A stretch of 64,000 nucleotides of DNA from Pseudarthrobacter oxydans (GCF_034258515.1 NZ_CP139438.1:992001-1056000), one strand, 5' to 3'. Shown: positions 26,101 to 35,519, counted from the first letter of the stretch. Made by a program: numbers and translations. Notes: a model not told the origin generated them from the letters alone.

Positions 26101-27576
26101 CTACTGGCCTGCCAAAGCTTCAAGCGTGGCCCGTGAACCGGCGTTGTGGAGGCTTGTCAGCGCCCGGGTATACGCGGCGAAGAATTCCTGGTTGCCGGCC
26201 AGGTCGCCGAAGACCTCCCGGTCCGAGATGAAGGCCAGCGGTTCCTCCCGCTGCCGGGCGGCTGAGGCCATCAGCTTGTCCCTGAGGCGGTCGACGACGT
26301 CAATCGGGTTGCCCTGCTCGTCGGCGCCTTCGGCATAGCGGGCCCAGCTGGCAACGATGGCGGCGGACCGGCGGATTTCCCCGCCCCGATCAAGGTTGAT
26401 GCGGATGACCGGCAGCAGCCATTTGGGGATCCGGTCCGAGCTTTCCGCACAGAGGCGGGCAAGGGTGTCCCGGACGTGTTCGTTGGTGAAGCGTTCGATG
26501 AGGGTGTGTTTGTAGTGGGCGAGGTCCACGCCGGGCACCGGCTCCAGGGTGGGGGTGGCCTCCTTGTCCATGTAGTCGAGCAGGAACTTTGCGAACAGCG
26601 GGTCCTGGGCAGCTTCGTGGGCGTAGCGGTAGCCGGCCAGGTGGCCGAAGTAGCACATGCCCTGGTGGCGGGCGTTGAGGAGGCGGAGTTTCATCAGTTC
26701 GTACGGTTCAACATCCGCCACGAGCTGGACCCCGGCGTCCTCAAACGGGGGACGTCCAAGGCTGAACGTGTCCTCGAGGACCCACTGCTCAAACGGCTCG
26801 CACACCACGGGCCACGCATCCTCGACGCCGAACTCCGCCGAAACGGCGGCGCGGTCAGCGTCGGCGGTGACGGGCGTGATCCGGTCCACCATGCTGTTGG
26901 GGAAGGGAACGTTCGCGGTGATCCAGGCGCCGAGGTCCGGGTCCTTGAGCACGGCGAAGGCAGTGAACATCTTCCGCGCCACGTCGCCGTTGCCCTGGAT
27001 GTTGTCGCAGGACATCACCGTGAAGGGGACCAGGCCGCGGGCACGACGGCGGGCCAGGGCTTCGGTGATGAGGCCGAAGGTCGTCCGGGGTGCTGCCCCC
27101 GGCTGGAGGTCGTGGACCACGTCGGGGTTGCCGGCGTCGAACTCGCCGGTGACGTGGTGGAAGTTGTACCCGCCCTCGGTGATTGTGAGTGAAACGATCC
27201 GGACGGCGCCGGACGCCATCTTCTCGATGACGGACTCGGGATCGTCAGGGGCGAACAGGTACTCGATGATCGAGCCGATGACCCGCCCTTCCCGGGTCCC
27301 GTCCGGGTTCTTGACCACCAGGGTGTAGAGGCAGTCCTGGCTGTCCATGACCTGTTTCATGCGGGCATCACCGGGCAGGACCCCCACGCCGCAGATGGCC
27401 CAGTCGAGGGCCTTGCCCTCGTTCATCAGCCGGTCCAGGTACATGGCCTGGTGGGCGCGGTGGAAGCCGCCCACGCCGAAGTGGACGATTCCCGCCGTCA
27501 GAGAGGCCCGGTCGTAGGCGGGGACGGCCAAGGATGCAGGCAGTCCGGCAAGGGCCCGGGTTTGTAGTGCAGTCAT
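26101..27576 (-). CDS. mannitol dehydrogenase family polyol dehydrogenase
   Basis: A 491-residue NAD-dependent long-chain polyol dehydrogenase (mannitol 2-dehydrogenase / fructuronate reductase family). The Rossmann motif is FGVGGFHRAHQAMYLDRL, and the catalytic lysine region appears as EPYELMKLRLLNARHQGM. It would oxidise mannitol, arabitol or a related polyol to the ketose. It is the last gene of a six-gene operon and starts 4 bases after the kinase stop, with GGAAGG as ribosome site. The exact polyol cannot be read from the sequence. Confidence 0.87.
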   Translation of the reverse strand: MTALQTRALAGLPASLAVPAYDRASLTAGIVHFGVGGFHRAHQAMYLDRLMNEGKALDWAICGVGVLPGDARMKQVMDSQDCLYTLVVKNPDGTREGRVIGSIIEYLFAPDDPESVIEKMASGAVRIVSLTITEGGYNFHHVTGEFDAGNPDVVHDLQPGAAPRTTFGLITEALARRRARGLVPFTVMSCDNIQGNGDVARKMFTAFAVLKDPDLGAWITANVPFPNSMVDRITPVTADADRAAVSAEFGVEDAWPVVCEPFEQWVLEDTFSLGRPPFEDAGVQLVADVEPYELMKLRLLNARHQGMCYFGHLAGYRYAHEAAQDPLFAKFLLDYMDKEATPTLEPVPGVDLAHYKHTLIERFTNEHVRDTLARLCAESSDRIPKWLLPVIRINLDRGGEIRRSAAIVASWARYAEGADEQGNPIDVVDRLRDKLMASAARQREEPLAFISDREVFGDLAGNQEFFAAYTRALTSLHNAGSRATLEALAGQ

Positions 27577-27580
27577 GGGG

Positions 27581-28555
27581 CTAGCCTTCCGCAGGGGCGG
27601 GCAGGCCGGGCGGTGTTCCGGCCGGCTTTCCGGACAGGGAACCCAGCTCGGCTGACGTGGGCGGGTTGGCCCCCGGCCGGGAACACGTGATGGCGGCGGC
27701 CCTGTTCGCGTAGGCCGCCAGGGCATCCAGGTCTTCGGGGGAGAGGCTCCGCAGGCGCGGCCTGTTGGCGGCACCGAGCGCGTCCCGTTGCGCCAGGCCG
27801 GCGATCAGGGCGGCCATGAAGGAGTCGCCCGCCCCCACGGTGTCCGCCACGGCGACCGTTTCGCCGGGCATCTCCACGCGCCCCTGCCGGGTCAGGACCA
27901 CCGGTCCGTCCGCGCCGCGCGTCAGCGCAACCAGTGCCGGTCCCAGCGCCAGCCACGCGGCAAGGGACTCGTCCAAGGTCCTGCCGGGGTAGAGCCAGCG
28001 CAGGTCCTCGTCGCTGGCTTTGACGATGTCACTGGCGGCCACAAAGTCCTCGGCTTCACGGCGTGCGGCTTCAACATTCCCGCTGATGGCCGGCCGGCAG
28101 TTGGGATCGAAACTCACCGTCGCGTGCGGGCGTGCCGCTTCGGCCAGGCCCCGGACGGCCTTGTTGCCGGGTGCCAGGACCGTGGCGATGGATCCGGTGT
28201 GGACATGCAGCGAACCCTGCACCGCGGCAAGCGCCGGGATGGAGGCCCCGTTGACGTCCCAGCTGATGTTGAACGTGTACTCGGCTGCGCCGGTAGCGTC
28301 CAGGGACGCCAGCGCGGACGACGTCGGCAGGGAACCTCCCACGATCGGTTCAACATTGTTGGTGCGCAGGTGGCCAGCGATCAGCTTCCCGTGGACGTCG
28401 TCGCCATAGTGCGTGACCAGCCTGGTCCCCAGGCCCAGCCGCGCGCACCCTACCGCGACGTTGAGCGGGCTCCCGCCCGGGTGCACCTGCTGCGCGGAGC
28501 CCCGGCCGGGGGCCTCAATGATGTCAACGAGCGACTCGCCGATGATGGTGATCAT
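27581..28555 (-). CDS. PfkB-family carbohydrate kinase, probable fructokinase
   Basis: A 324-residue ribokinase-fold kinase. ITIIGESLVDIIEAPG and HPGGSPLNVAVGCARLG form the substrate end, and TVGAGDSFMAALIAGL carries the catalytic aspartate. Between two polyol dehydrogenases, fructose is the likely substrate, yielding fructose 6-phosphate. The gene starts two bases after the dehydrogenase stop and ends four bases before the next start. The C-terminal tail of about 25 residues is Pro/Gly-rich and probably disordered. Xylulokinase activity is unlikely, since that enzyme belongs to another family. Confidence 0.85.
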   Translation of the reverse strand: MITIIGESLVDIIEAPGRGSAQQVHPGGSPLNVAVGCARLGLGTRLVTHYGDDVHGKLIAGHLRTNNVEPIVGGSLPTSSALASLDATGAAEYTFNISWDVNGASIPALAAVQGSLHVHTGSIATVLAPGNKAVRGLAEAARPHATVSFDPNCRPAISGNVEAARREAEDFVAASDIVKASDEDLRWLYPGRTLDESLAAWLALGPALVALTRGADGPVVLTRQGRVEMPGETVAVADTVGAGDSFMAALIAGLAQRDALGAANRPRLRSLSPEDLDALAAYANRAAAITCSRPGANPPTSAELGSLSGKPAGTPPGLPAPAEG

Positions 28556-28557
28556 GG

Positions 28558-29616
28558 TCAGCGGCCCGGGTAGACAACGGCTTTGAGCTGGCCGGGCTGC
28601 TTGCCCGCCTTGAGCGCGTTCTCGGAGTCCGCGAGTGGAAACCTGCCGGTGACCAGGATGTCCAGGTCCACCTTGCCGTCCGCGATCAGCTGGATGGCCA
28701 GCGGCCAGGTGTTGGTGTAGCGGAACACGCCGGAGAGCCAGATCTCGCGGTTCTGGATGTAGGAGACGGGGAGTTCGACGTCGTCCGCGCCCAGGCCGAC
28801 CAGGATGACTCTGCCTGCAGGGGCCACGGCCTTGATCCCGGCGCGGACCGCCTGCGGTGCGCCGGACGCGTCAATGAACGCGTCGACGTCGAGCCCTTCC
28901 ACGCTGTCCGTCTTTGCGTTGAGCGCGTGGGTGGCGCCGTGTTCGAGGGCGAAGGCGAGCCGGTCCTCGGCGATGTCGGAGATGTAGATCTCGGTGGCGC
29001 CGTACGCGCGGGCGGCCTGGGCGGCGATGATGCCGATGGGCCCGGCGCCGGCGATCAGGACCCGGCTGCCGGGCTTGATTTGTGCGCGTTCGCAGGCCCA
29101 GAGCCCTACGGAGAGCGGCTCGATGAGGGCGGCAGCCTCGTCGCTGACGCTGTCCGGGATGTCGTAGGCGAAGTCGGACTGGATGGTGACGTATTCGGCG
29201 AAGGCGCCGTCAACGGGCGGGGTGGCGTAGAACTCGATGTCCGGGCAGAGGTTGTAGCGGCCGGCCTTGCACTGCTTGCACGTGCGGCAGGGGCGCTGGG
29301 GCTCGACGGCGACGCGCTTGCCGATGCGGGCGGGGTCAACGGCGGATCCGACGGCGGAGATCCGGCCGGAGAGTTCGTGGCCGAGGATGAGCGGGTGGTC
29401 CACCACGTAGGGGCCGATCCGGCCGTGCTCGTAGTAGTGGACGTCGCTGCCGCAGACGCCGACGGCGGCGACCTGGACCAGGACCTGGTCGGCGTCGAGC
29501 TGCGGGAGGGGCAGGGTTTCCATGGCCATCTCGCCCTGGCGCTTGAGGATGGACGCGCGCATGGTGGCCGGCAGGCCGGAGCCGGTGGCCGGGGACTGGG
29601 TGGTTGTTGTGGTCAT
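28558..29616 (-). CDS. zinc-dependent sorbitol/xylitol-type dehydrogenase
   Basis: A 352-residue medium-chain dehydrogenase. The catalytic zinc site shows as GVCGSDVHYYEHG and GHE, and the structural zinc cysteines as PCRTCKQCKAGRYNLC. The nucleotide motif is VLIAGAGPIGIIAAQAARAYGATEIYISDIAEDRL. The YYEHGRIGPYVV segment is typical of sorbitol and xylitol dehydrogenases. It would convert sorbitol to fructose or xylitol to xylulose. The N-terminus has an unusual Thr-rich leader (MTTTTTQ), perhaps a start-site artefact, since an ATG at codon 19 (MRAS) matches the usual family start. Confidence 0.87.
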   Translation of the reverse strand: MTTTTTQSPATGSGLPATMRASILKRQGEMAMETLPLPQLDADQVLVQVAAVGVCGSDVHYYEHGRIGPYVVDHPLILGHELSGRISAVGSAVDPARIGKRVAVEPQRPCRTCKQCKAGRYNLCPDIEFYATPPVDGAFAEYVTIQSDFAYDIPDSVSDEAAALIEPLSVGLWACERAQIKPGSRVLIAGAGPIGIIAAQAARAYGATEIYISDIAEDRLAFALEHGATHALNAKTDSVEGLDVDAFIDASGAPQAVRAGIKAVAPAGRVILVGLGADDVELPVSYIQNREIWLSGVFRYTNTWPLAIQLIADGKVDLDILVTGRFPLADSENALKAGKQPGQLKAVVYPGR

Positions 29617-29665
29617 CGGAGTGATCCTTCTGAGTGTTGGGCGGGCTGGTTTATCTCACGGCCTG

Positions 29666-30616
29666 CTATTTCACGGCGCCGAGGGAGAGTCCCTGGACGA
29701 GCTTGTCCTGGGCGGCGAACCCCGCAAAAAGCACGGGCAGGGAGATGACGACGGCGGCCGCGCACACCTTGGCGAGGAAGAGGCCCTGGCTGGAGACGAA
29801 GCCGGTGAGGAAGACCGGGGCTGTTCCGGCCATGACGCCGGTGAGGACCCGGGCGAGGAGCAGTTCGTTCCAGCTGAAGATGAAGCAGATCAGGGCGGTG
29901 GCGGCGATCCCCGGCATCGCGACCGGGGCGACGACGGCGCGGAGGGTCAGGAGCAGGCCGGCTCCGTCGATCTGGGAGGCTTCGAGCATTTCCACCGGGA
30001 CTTCGGCGAGGAAGGACCGCATCATCCAGACAGCGATGGGCAGGTTCATGGAGGTGTACATCAGGACCAGGAACCAGATGTTGTCCAGCCCGCCGATGGT
30101 TTTGGCGAACAGGAACAGCGGCAGGACCGCGGCGACGATGGGCAGCATCTTGGTGGAAAGGAAGAAGAACATTACGTCCGTCCACTTCTTGATCGGCCTG
30201 ATCGAGAGGGCGTAGGCGGCCGGGATGGCCAGGACCAGCACCAGGACGGTGGACAGGACGGAAGCGGTGGCCGAGTTGATCAGCGGCGGCCAGGGGCTGA
30301 CTCCGGAGCTGGCGCCGAAGAATTCCGCGTAGGCATCGAGGGTCAGGGGTGCGCCGATGGACGGCGGGTTGGTGGCGGCATCCGTTTCGGAGTGGAAGGA
30401 GGTCAGGATCATCCAGAGGACCGGGGCCACGAACAGCAGGGCCAGCAGCCAGGCGGCGATGCCGGCGGCGGTGTTGTTGCGCGTGGGATCCATCCGGGAC
30501 TTGCCCCGGCCGGATCTTCCGAATCCGCGGCGGCCGGCCCCGGTGTTCGGGGCGGTGGGCGGTGTTGAACGGGCGAGGCCCGGCTGGCGGGGTTCGGCAG
30601 GAGTGAGGGTGCTCAT
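29666..30616 (-). CDS. polyol ABC transporter permease (MalG/SmoG-like)
   Basis: A 316-residue CUT1 permease. After a basic, low-complexity N-terminus of about 45 residues come six helices and the ATPase-docking loop EASQIDGAGLLLTLRAVVAPVAMPGI. The phrase TKMLPIVAAVLPLFLFAKTIGGLDNIW is typical of permeases in sorbitol/mannitol systems. Its ATG overlaps the partner permease stop by four bases. Confidence 0.87.
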   Translation of the reverse strand: MSTLTPAEPRQPGLARSTPPTAPNTGAGRRGFGRSGRGKSRMDPTRNNTAAGIAAWLLALLFVAPVLWMILTSFHSETDAATNPPSIGAPLTLDAYAEFFGASSGVSPWPPLINSATASVLSTVLVLVLAIPAAYALSIRPIKKWTDVMFFFLSTKMLPIVAAVLPLFLFAKTIGGLDNIWFLVLMYTSMNLPIAVWMMRSFLAEVPVEMLEASQIDGAGLLLTLRAVVAPVAMPGIAATALICFIFSWNELLLARVLTGVMAGTAPVFLTGFVSSQGLFLAKVCAAAVVISLPVLFAGFAAQDKLVQGLSLGAVK

Positions 30617-31584
30617 CGTGCTGCCTCCTTCTTGAAGAGTGAAAAGACGGTGCGGAGGGCGAAGGTGGCCACGATGATGGTGCCGATGACCACCACGACG
30701 CCTGTTGCTGAGGCCAGACCGTATTCATTGGCGAAGTAGAAGGTCTGGTAGATGGAGTACGGCAGGTTGGCCGTGCCCAGGCCGCCCGAGGTGAGCGTGA
30801 AGACGGCGTCGAAGTTCTGCACGATGTAGATGGCGCCGAGCAGGCCGCCCAGCTCCAGGTACTGGCGCAGGTGCGGCAGGGTCAGGTGGCGGAAGATTTC
30901 CCAGGGGCTGGCCCCGTCCATCTGCGCCGCTTCCACGGTGTCCATGGGCCGGGACTGCAGCCCGGCGAGCAGGATGAGCATCATAAACGGCGTCCACTGC
31001 CACACCAGCGAGAGGATGACGGCGGTCAGGGGTGCCTGCGAGAGGAGGTCCGGCTGCGGCGGGGTGCTGCTGCCGAAGAGCGACCAGATCCAGGTCAGGA
31101 TGCCGTTGATCAGGCCGTATGTCGGGTTCAGCAGGGCGTGCTTCCATACGAGGGCAGCAGCTACGGGAACCACCAGGAACGGTGCGATCAGCAGGGTGCG
31201 GGCAAGCCCGCGGCCAATGAACTTCTTGTCCAGGAGCAGGGCCAGGACCAGACCGATGACCAGGCTGGCCAGGACCACCGAGACGGTGAGGACGATGGTG
31301 GTGAAGATGGCCTGGCGCAGGTCCGCGTTGGTGAGGACCTCCACGTAGTTGCTGAAACCCGCGAATCCCGTCTGGTCCGGGCGGAGGCTGTTCCAGTTCA
31401 GGAAGGAAATGATCAGGGTGGCAGCAAAGGGAAGCTGCGTGACGATAATGAGGAAGACCAGGGCCGGCAGCAGTGGCGCGCGCCGTGCCCACGCCGTGGC
31501 GCGTTCACGGGCCCTGGCGTCTTTGGAAGGTTTGGGGGCGCTGTGCCCTGAACGGGCGACGCGCGCTGTTGCGGAAGTCATCAT
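30613..31584 (-). CDS. polyol ABC transporter permease (MalF/SmoF-like)
   Basis: A 323-residue CUT1 permease with a charged N-terminus, helices from LLPALVFLIIVTQLPFAATLIISFLNWNSLRP onward, and the docking loop VEAAQMDGASPWEIFRHLTLPHLRQY. It follows the binding-protein gene after 60 bases that contain an 18-bp hairpin, and it overlaps its partner permease by four bases. Confidence 0.87.
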   Translation of the reverse strand: MMTSATARVARSGHSAPKPSKDARARERATAWARRAPLLPALVFLIIVTQLPFAATLIISFLNWNSLRPDQTGFAGFSNYVEVLTNADLRQAIFTTIVLTVSVVLASLVIGLVLALLLDKKFIGRGLARTLLIAPFLVVPVAAALVWKHALLNPTYGLINGILTWIWSLFGSSTPPQPDLLSQAPLTAVILSLVWQWTPFMMLILLAGLQSRPMDTVEAAQMDGASPWEIFRHLTLPHLRQYLELGGLLGAIYIVQNFDAVFTLTSGGLGTANLPYSIYQTFYFANEYGLASATGVVVVIGTIIVATFALRTVFSLFKKEAAR

Positions 31585-31593
31585 GTTCTCCTG

Positions 31594-31632
31594 CGGTTCT
31601 GTGGCCCGCCCGCAGGGCGGGCCACAGAACCG
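31594..31632 (-). other. intercistronic 18-bp hairpin between binding protein and permease
   Basis: Perfect 18-base arms (31594-31611 and 31615-31632) around a 3-base loop. It lies 12 bases past the binding-protein stop, without a T run. In maltose-type operons such hairpins stabilise the upstream message or cause partial termination, so that more binding protein than permease is made. That role here is inference. Confidence 0.65.
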
Positions 31633-31644
31633 ATTGGTGGGTGG

Positions 31645-32994
31645 TTACTTCTTGTACTTGTCGCCGATTTTCTGGGCGGCTTCCTGGCCCTTGGCCAGTG
31701 CGTCCTCCACGGTGCCCTGTCCGGCTATCGCCGAGCTGACGCCCTGGGAGACTGTGGTGCCAAGGTCGGCGAACTCGGGGATGCCGACGAACTGGATGCC
31801 AACCACCGGACGTTCCTGCACACCCGGGTTCTTCGGGTCGGCGTTCTCAATGGCGGAGCGTTCGGCCTTGAAGAACGGTGCGGCCTTCTGGAACTCGGCG
31901 TTCTCGTAGGTGGAGATGCGCTTGCCGGACGGAACCTTGGCCCATCCCAGCTTCGAGGCGACCAGTTCTTCATATTTCTTCGAGCTGGCCCAGGCGATGA
32001 ACTTGCCTGCGGCGTCCTGCTTCTTGGACGCAGCCTGCACACCCCAGGACCAGGTCCACAGCCAGCCCGAGGAGTCGGTCTTCTTGACCGGGGCCTGGGC
32101 GTAGCCGATCTTGCCCTTCACCGGCGAACCCTCCGCTTCGAGGGCGCCCGCTGCAGAGGTGGCGTCGTACCACATGGCCACCTTGGACTGGCTCATGTTG
32201 TTCAGGCACTCGGTGAACCCGGCCTGGGCCGCGCCGGCTTCACCGTGCTTCTTGACCAGGTCCACGTAGAACTTGGTGGCCTCGGTGAATTCCGGAGCAT
32301 TGACTTTGGCGTTCCAGTCCTTGTCGAACCAGGTGCCGCCGAAGGTGTTCACCACGGTGGTCAGCGGCGCGAAAACCTGGCCCCAGCCGGGCTGGCCGCG
32401 GAGGCAGATGCCCTTCATTCCCGGCGCGGCGCCGTCGGCCTGGGCGGCGAGCTCGGCCACCTGGTCCCAGGTGGGCTTCTCCGGCATCGTCAGGCCCTTG
32501 GCCTCAAGGATGTCCTTGCGGTACATCAGGAAGGACGACTCACCGTAGAAGGGTTCGCCGTAGAGCTTGCCGTCCTTGCCCGTCAGGGACGCCGTGTAGG
32601 CGGGAAGAATGTCGTCCTGGTTGAATTCGGCGTCCTTGGCCACACTGTCCAGCGGGGCCAGCCACTTGTTGGCGGAGTAGAACGGGATCTCATAGTTGGA
32701 CAGGGACGCCACATCGTACTGGCCGGCCTGGCTGGAGAACTCCTGGCTGATCTTGGCCCGGACGTCGTTCTCCGGCAGGATCGTGTAGTTGACCTTGATC
32801 CCGGTGTCCTTGGTGAAGTTGTCTGCAGTGAGCTTCTGCAGGTCCTCCATCTGGGGATTGTTCACCATCAGGACATTGATGCTGTTCTGGTCACCGGCAG
32901 CAGTGCCGCCGCCGGCACCGGAGCAGGCCGATGCGGAGAGTGCGATGCACAAGGCACCGGCAGCCAGTGTGGCAGTGCGCATTTTTGGGCGCAT
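31645..32994 (-). CDS. polyol ABC substrate-binding lipoprotein (SmoE-like)
   Basis: A 449-residue extracytoplasmic binding protein with a signal peptide ending in a lipobox (SASAC). The mature fold opens with NSINVLMVNNPQMEDLQKLTADNFTKDTGIKV, and YDVASLSNYEIPFYSANKWLAPLD and GKLYGEPFYGESSFLMYRKDI are typical of sorbitol/mannitol binding proteins. It is the first gene of the polyol operon, with AAAGGAG six bases before the ATG. The divergent AraC regulator lies 270 bases away. The ligand is inferred from the two dehydrogenases and kinase in the operon. Confidence 0.87.
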   Translation of the reverse strand: MRPKMRTATLAAGALCIALSASACSGAGGGTAAGDQNSINVLMVNNPQMEDLQKLTADNFTKDTGIKVNYTILPENDVRAKISQEFSSQAGQYDVASLSNYEIPFYSANKWLAPLDSVAKDAEFNQDDILPAYTASLTGKDGKLYGEPFYGESSFLMYRKDILEAKGLTMPEKPTWDQVAELAAQADGAAPGMKGICLRGQPGWGQVFAPLTTVVNTFGGTWFDKDWNAKVNAPEFTEATKFYVDLVKKHGEAGAAQAGFTECLNNMSQSKVAMWYDATSAAGALEAEGSPVKGKIGYAQAPVKKTDSSGWLWTWSWGVQAASKKQDAAGKFIAWASSKKYEELVASKLGWAKVPSGKRISTYENAEFQKAAPFFKAERSAIENADPKNPGVQERPVVGIQFVGIPEFADLGTTVSQGVSSAIAGQGTVEDALAKGQEAAQKIGDKYKK

Positions 32995-33264
32995 TGAGGA
33001 CTCCTTTGTTCTTCAGGGGGTGCGCAGTCACCACATCCGACTGCTGCGTCGGGATGCCTGACCGTGGCGCGGCGTGAGATCGGGAAGCCGATGTGCCGCT
33101 GATGTTCCTCAAGATTAGGCCGGTGGCGTGGGGCACAACTAGCGCCGTGGTTGCCGATTTCTGATACTAATTTTCCGCAGCAGGTCCCCGCATTAGGCGC
33201 TACTCTGGGGAAAGGTCCCTGGATCTTGTCCAGAATTCATAACCACTTGGGTGCGGAGAAACAC

Positions 33265-34188
33265 ATGACTGCCACGGACACAGCCGACGGAGCTGCGGCC
33301 CGGCTGGCCGAGAGGCTGCTCGGAATGCGGGCCAACCGGGAGATCATCCCGCCCGATCCCAACCACTCCGTCCGGTGGGTGGAACACAGCTACCCCAGCC
33401 CGGTGGCGCGGTGGAACTACCACCCCGAGTACGAGATCCACCTCATCCGCAAGGGCACCGGAAAGTTCATCGTGGGCGACCATATCGGCACGTTCGAAGC
33501 CGGCCACGTGTCCCTTGTCGGATCGGGGCTGCCGCACGACTGGGTCAGCGACCTTGAACCCGGCGAGGTGCTGGAGAACCGGGATGCCGTGATCCAGTTC
33601 GACGGCAAATGGGTTGAGCAGACGGCTTCGCTGGTCCCGGAGATGGCTGAGGTGAAGCCACTGCTGGAGCAGTCCCGGCGGGGGATCGAATTCCTGGGGC
33701 CCTCGGCGGAGAACGCGGCAGCCGCCATAGAAGCGATGGGTGCCAGCACGGGGCTGGTGCGGTTGCGCCACCTGCTGGACCTCTTTGTGGTGCTGGCGCG
33801 GGCTCCGCAGGAAGAACGGCGATACCTCGCGGACGAATGGTTCCGGCCGCAGCTGGATGGCCAGGCCGCCGCCGTGGTGGACATCGTGCTCGAGTACGTC
33901 TTCACCAACCATGCCGGCAGCGTGAAGATGTCCGAGGCCGCCGGGCTGGTGGGCATGTCCGAGCCCACCTTCTCCAAATACTTCAAGCGCGCTACCGGCC
34001 AAAACTTCAGTGACCTGGTGCGCAAGCTCCGGCTTGCACATGCCCGCCGGCTGCTGGAGCACAGCGACAAGGCCATCTCGGAGATCTGCTACGAAGTGGG
34101 GTTCTCCAACCTTTCCAACTTCAACCGCCACTTCCTGAACGACGCAGGGGAGACGCCGAGGAACTACCGCCAGCGCGTTCAGGGCTGA
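33265..34188 (+). CDS. AraC-family regulator of the polyol operon
   Basis: A 307-residue protein with an N-terminal cupin-like sensing domain (YHPEYEIHLIRKGTGKFIVGDHIGTFEAGHVSLVGSGLPHDWVS) and a C-terminal double helix-turn-helix (VKMSEAAGLVGMSEPTFSKYFKRATGQNFSDLVRKLRLAHARRLLEHSDKAISEICYEVGFSNLSNFNRHF). It is divergent from the polyol operon and probably its activator. The start is the ATG at 33265 after GCGGAGAA; the frame is open upstream without a good ribosome site. I did not find a convincing repeated AraC half-site in the intergenic region. Confidence 0.87.
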   Translation: MTATDTADGAAARLAERLLGMRANREIIPPDPNHSVRWVEHSYPSPVARWNYHPEYEIHLIRKGTGKFIVGDHIGTFEAGHVSLVGSGLPHDWVSDLEPGEVLENRDAVIQFDGKWVEQTASLVPEMAEVKPLLEQSRRGIEFLGPSAENAAAAIEAMGASTGLVRLRHLLDLFVVLARAPQEERRYLADEWFRPQLDGQAAAVVDIVLEYVFTNHAGSVKMSEAAGLVGMSEPTFSKYFKRATGQNFSDLVRKLRLAHARRLLEHSDKAISEICYEVGFSNLSNFNRHFLNDAGETPRNYRQRVQG

Positions 34189-34221
34189 GGATCTCCTGGC
34201 AGCCGGCAGCTGGGCCTGGAA

Positions 34222-34617
34222 CTACTGGCTACCCTTGATTTTCCGCCAGCCGCCCGCGCGGTTGGTTACGATGATTGCCCGGAACATCTCCAGCAGGGCA
34301 TCCTCGTTGATTGGATCGTCCGCGTAGTAGGAAATCATCCGGCCCGTCTTGTTGCCGTGGCCGCCCGTGATGATGTTGTGCGGGTCCGGGGTGAGCCCGC
34401 CGTCGTACAGGAAAACATTGACGTGGTCTTTGGTGGCGAGGAGGGCGCAAATGTTGCCCTGCAGCACGAAGTACGGCTGGACCGTGCGCTTGATAGTCTC
34501 CTCGACGCCAGGGTCGGCAGCATGGACGAGGTCCCGCACCTTCAGGCAGACGGCCTGCTGCCAGGGCGGGAGTGCGCCGATGTACTGGTCAACACGTGGA
34601 TCCTTCCGGTAGGTCAT
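34222..34617 (-). CDS. DUF1801-domain protein
   Basis: A 131-residue protein of the DUF1801/YdhG-like fold. The pattern DPRVDQYIGALPPWQQAVCLKVRDLVHAADPGVEETIKRTVQPYFVLQGNICALLATKDHVNVFLYDG is characteristic. It is predicted to be cytoplasmic and its biochemical role is unknown. The start is the ATG at 34617 after CAGGAG; a longer frame to 34728 would run over the divergent GerW-like gene's promoter and start, so it is rejected. Confidence 0.82.
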   Translation of the reverse strand: MTYRKDPRVDQYIGALPPWQQAVCLKVRDLVHAADPGVEETIKRTVQPYFVLQGNICALLATKDHVNVFLYDGGLTPDPHNIITGGHGNKTGRMISYYADDPINEDALLEMFRAIIVTNRAGGWRKIKGSQ

Positions 34618-34672
34618 CCTTGAACTCCTGACAGGACTGTTACTGGCTGGGCAGCGCTCGTAGGGTGGGGCC

Positions 34673-34999
34673 ATGGCTGATACATTTTCGTCCCTGATTG
34701 AAGCATTCAAGAACGTTGGCGTCTCCAAGGCCTATGGTGCGCCCGTCCAGCTGGGCGGGGAAGAGGTCATTCCCGTGGCGCTGGTGTCCTTCGGGTTCGG
34801 CGGCGGCGGGGAGGCCGGGCAGGACGGCGCCTCCGGTGGCGGGGGTGGCGGGATGGTGCTGCCGCTCGGCGTCTACCGGAACGTCGGCGGGCAGGTGGCG
34901 TTCCGGCCGAACACCGTGGTTGCCCTGATGTGCCTCGTCCCGGTCATCAGCGCTGTGGGCGCAGCCGTCCGGAAGGCGATCCTCGCCGCAAAGAAGTAG
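34673..34999 (+). CDS. GerW/YtfJ-like sporulation family protein
   Basis: A 108-residue protein of the GerW (YtfJ, PF09579-type) family. AFKNVGVSKAYGAPVQLGGEEVIPVALVSFGFGGGGEAG is the family core, followed by a Gly-rich stretch and PLGVYRNVGGQVAFRPNT. The hydrophobic C-terminus (VVALMCLVPVISAVGAAVRKAILAAKK) could attach to the membrane. Despite the family name it is common in non-sporulating actinobacteria, where its role is unknown. Confidence 0.85.
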   Translation: MADTFSSLIEAFKNVGVSKAYGAPVQLGGEEVIPVALVSFGFGGGGEAGQDGASGGGGGGMVLPLGVYRNVGGQVAFRPNTVVALMCLVPVISAVGAAVRKAILAAKK

Positions 35000-35171
35000 C
35001 GGGGACGCCCGGCGCCACGGGGCTGCGCAACAAGGCCCGGGTTCACTGCGCACGGACTGCTCCTGCGCACCGACGCCGGGCCTCACTGCGCCAGTCCGCG
35101 GCGCAGGGAGCTGCCATGGAGCTGGAACTGCCGTCCGCCGTCGTACATCCCTGCGGGGCTAGGATGGCCGC

Positions 35172-35516
35172 ATGGGTGACGTAGACGATTCCCTTGCCGC
35201 GTTGGACGAGCCGGCGCGCGGCTGCCTGCAGCGTGTCATTGCGGCGGCGCGGCGCGTGGTCCCGGAGGCCGACGAAGGCCGCAGCTACGGGATGCCGGCA
35301 CTGAAGGTGGACGGCAAACCGCTGATCGGCGTGGTGGCAGCAGCCAGGCACCTGTCCATCTTTCCGTTCTCGCCCGAGGTGGTGGACGCCGTCGCGCCCA
35401 GGCTGGCGGGCTTCTCGCTGTCCAAGGGTACTGTCCGGTTCACGCCGGACCATCCCGTCCCCGAGGAAGTGGTGGAGGAGATGGTCCGGCTGCGGCTGGC
35501 GGAGATCCGGAAGTAG
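35172..35516 (+). CDS. DUF1801/iron-chaperone-like small protein
   Basis: A 114-residue YdhG-like protein: VDDSLAALDEPARGCLQRVIAAARRVVPEADEGRSYGMPALKVDGKPLIGVVAAARHLSIFPFS, then LSKGTVRFTPDHPVPEEVVEEMVRLRLAEI. Members are often labelled iron chaperones by resemblance to frataxin-like folds, but no function is proven. The start is the ATG at 35172. It ends three bases from the convergent metallophosphoesterase gene. It shares its fold with the product of 34222-34617 but little sequence. Confidence 0.82.
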   Translation: MGDVDDSLAALDEPARGCLQRVIAAARRVVPEADEGRSYGMPALKVDGKPLIGVVAAARHLSIFPFSPEVVDAVAPRLAGFSLSKGTVRFTPDHPVPEEVVEEMVRLRLAEIRK

Positions 35517-35519
35517 CGC

